DNA of 6,053 bases from the NCBI GenBank assembly GCA_051747385.1, contig JBNJGB010000072.1, positions 1 through 6,053 on the forward strand. The letters are read 5' to 3'. The translations under genes and the position numbers were made by a program. The notes under the pieces are model-generated. The model was given only the letters and a program-made list of their open reading frames with translations. It had not been told where the DNA came from and searched no databases. This document shows, in pieces, positions 4,892-6,053 of the stretch (positions are counted from its first letter, which is position 1; each line of letters starts with the position of its first letter). The stretch comes from JBNJGB01 sp051747385. GTDB taxonomy: Bacteria; Myxococcota_A; UBA9042; PHBI01; JACKFB01.

Positions 4892-5890
4892 ATGGGTGCT
4901 GTGACCGACGACTTCGCCGTCCTGCTCAACCCGAACGCGCGCCGCGTGTCCCGGAACGTCTTCGATCGCATCAGCGATATCGTCGACCCGGGCGACGTCT
5001 ACGTCAGCAAGGACGAGGCGAGCGCGCCCGCGCTGGTCGAGCAGATCGTGGAGAAGGGCTACGGCACGGTCTTCACGGGCGGCGGCGACGGGACGGTCAC
5101 GCGCTTCATCAACATGCTGCCCGAGGAGCGCAGCCCGCGCGTGGGCATCCTGAAGCTGGGCACCGGCAACGCCATGGCGGAGATCGTCTCCAGCGGCGAC
5201 CCGCTGGTGGACCTGTCCACCTTCGCCTCCAACCCGACGAACGACGACTTCCAGCTCTCGCTGTGCGAGGCCGAGGGGACGCGCTTCGCGTTCGCCGGGC
5301 TGGGCATCGACGGCTGGGTGCTGAACGACTACCGGGCCATGAAGGAGCGCTTCGGCGACGGTCCGCTGCGGCCCCTGCTCCAGAACGTGGGCGGCTACCT
5401 GGCCGCGGCGTTCGCCGTGACCGTGCCGCGGATGGTCAAGCGGTGGATGAAGCGCCACAAGACCGAGGTCCGCGTGCGGAACGTCGGCGGGCCCGCCTAC
5501 AGCATCGTCCAGGACGACCTGGGCGGGCACGTGGGCCGGACGTTCGCCCCCGGCGACGTCATCTACGAGGGGCCGGTCAACAACGTGATGTTCGGCACGT
5601 GCCCGTTCTACGGCTACGGGATGAAGGCGCTGCCCTACGCGGGGCTGGACCCCCGCCGCTTCCACCTGCGCCTGAGCAACCTGCCGGTCGGGAAGATCGT
5701 CACCTCGCTCCCGTCCCTGTGGCGGGGCGCCCTGCGGCATCCCGGGCTCATGGACTTCCACGTGGACCGCGTGCACGTGGAGTTCAGCGAGCCGATGCCC
5801 TATCAGCTCGCCGGCGAGGCCATGGGCTATCGCGAGGAGCTCACCATCGGGATGTCGCAGAAGGCCCTCGAGCTGGTGCGCTTCATCTAG
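4892..5890 (+). CDS. Diacylglycerol kinase catalytic-domain protein (YegS/DgkB-like lipid kinase)
   Basis: 332 aa, close to the usual length of the bacterial YegS/BmrU/DgkB family, which transfers the ATP gamma-phosphate to the hydroxyl of a lipid such as diacylglycerol. The N-terminal DAGK domain begins FAVLLNPNAR (8-17). The nucleotide loop TVFTGGGDGTVTRFI has GGGDGT at 63-68, and GILKLGTGNAMA (85-96) supplies the second conserved GTxN motif. The C-terminal beta-rich lipid-binding domain includes RFAFAGLGIDG (131-141) and ends with QLAGEAMGYREEL. In DgkB the matching motif is DGE, whose Glu is the proposed catalytic base; here Glu309 is kept but the Asp is Ala. There is no signal peptide or clear membrane helix, so it is probably cytosolic or peripheral at the membrane. 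ATG 4892 has GGAGG at 4879-4883, eight bases upstream, and the residues before it in the longer open frame look non-coding. Substrate cannot be read from the sequence. Confidence 0.9.
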   Translation: MGAVTDDFAVLLNPNARRVSRNVFDRISDIVDPGDVYVSKDEASAPALVEQIVEKGYGTVFTGGGDGTVTRFINMLPEERSPRVGILKLGTGNAMAEIVSSGDPLVDLSTFASNPTNDDFQLSLCEAEGTRFAFAGLGIDGWVLNDYRAMKERFGDGPLRPLLQNVGGYLAAAFAVTVPRMVKRWMKRHKTEVRVRNVGGPAYSIVQDDLGGHVGRTFAPGDVIYEGPVNNVMFGTCPFYGYGMKALPYAGLDPRRFHLRLSNLPVGKIVTSLPSLWRGALRHPGLMDFHVDRVHVEFSEPMPYQLAGEAMGYREELTIGMSQKALELVRFI

Positions 5891-5912
5891 GTCGCGTGCG
5901 CGGTGGCGGAGC

Positions 5913-5931
5913 GCCCGCCCGCCGGGTGGGC
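5913..5931 (+). terminator. GC hairpin after the lipid kinase gene
   Basis: GCCCGCCC (5913-5920) pairs with GGGTGGGC (5924-5931), including one G-T pair, around a three-base loop 22 nt after the stop codon. No T-run follows, so this is a terminator candidate of the T-less type seen in GC-rich genomes, not a classical one. A second small stem, CGGCGC/GCGCCG, lies at 5975-5989. Confidence 0.4.
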
Positions 5932-6010
5932 AGGGCAATCGCAAAGTCGGACAGGTGAGGGCCGCGCGGCGGTACGGCGCCCGGCGCCGGATTGTATCCG
6001 CTCGGAAACG

Positions 6011-6053
6011 ATGGATTCTGCGCGTTCGAGAGCAGGCAAGGGCAAGGGCAAGG
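6011..6053 (+). CDS. Possible 5' end of a gene with Gly-Lys repeats, cut by the window edge
   Basis: ATG at 6011 opens a frame reading MDSARSRAGKGKGK to the last base. Only a weak purine stretch (GGAAA) lies upstream. The hexamer GGCAAG repeats three times (6035-6052) and encodes Gly-Lys pairs; the true repeat number is unknown because the window ends inside it. A basic, disordered N-terminus is the natural reading if the gene is real. Too little is visible to assign a product. Confidence 0.25.
   Translation, partial: MDSARSRAGKGKGK

Noticed and set aside
1..6053. CRISPR array, retron, toxin-antitoxin pair or known defence system
   Set aside because: No regularly spaced repeats with spacers, no reverse transcriptase, nuclease or toxin motifs were seen on either strand.

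Overview
This is a high-GC bacterial window (roughly two-thirds G+C by eye) in which an integrative element meets a chromosomal tRNA gene. The right half reads like the chromosome of a high-GC Gram-negative such as a Myxococcota-type deltaproteobacterium. That placement is an inference from codon usage, the TTG start and the protein style; nothing in the window fixes the taxonomy.

Layout. Positions 1-3621 look like the integrase-proximal end of a tRNA-targeting element whose far end is outside the window. They hold two GC hairpins (29-62), an unrecognised 227-aa plus-strand protein (132-815), a heavily frameshifted minus-strand gene remnant (about 1001-1743) that contains a cluster of GGTTCTC repeats, an excisionase-type helix-turn-helix gene (1765-2391) and a tyrosine recombinase (2141-3328). 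The last two overlap out of frame by 251 nt. Downstream of the integrase, copies of GGTGCTAAC in both orientations (3340-3557) are good candidates for integrase arm-type or Xis sites. They are followed directly by a terminator and the 3' end of tRNA-Gly(CCC) on the minus strand. The tRNA keeps a textbook -35/-10 promoter on its right side, so the host chromosome is to the right.

Chromosomal side. A minus-strand gene with a TTG start (3766-4527) encodes a response-regulator receiver domain joined to a coiled coil and a histidine-kinase-like dimerisation segment that has lost its phosphoacceptor histidine and has no ATPase domain. A 364-nt divergent intergenic region with a clean 8-bp inverted repeat separates it from a YegS/DgkB-type lipid kinase (4892-5890), which is followed by a strong GC hairpin. 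A possible start of another gene (Gly-Lys repeats) runs off the right edge.

Working together: Xis and Int would control integration and excision at tRNA-Gly, with the GGTGCTAAC sites as the likely DNA platform. No defence or metabolic cargo can be identified in the visible part of the element. The most unusual points are the receiver/pseudo-kinase protein, the integrase with Gln in place of the box II His, the long xis-int overlap, and the frameshifted remnant whose frame changes that can be placed at a single join all go in the same direction.
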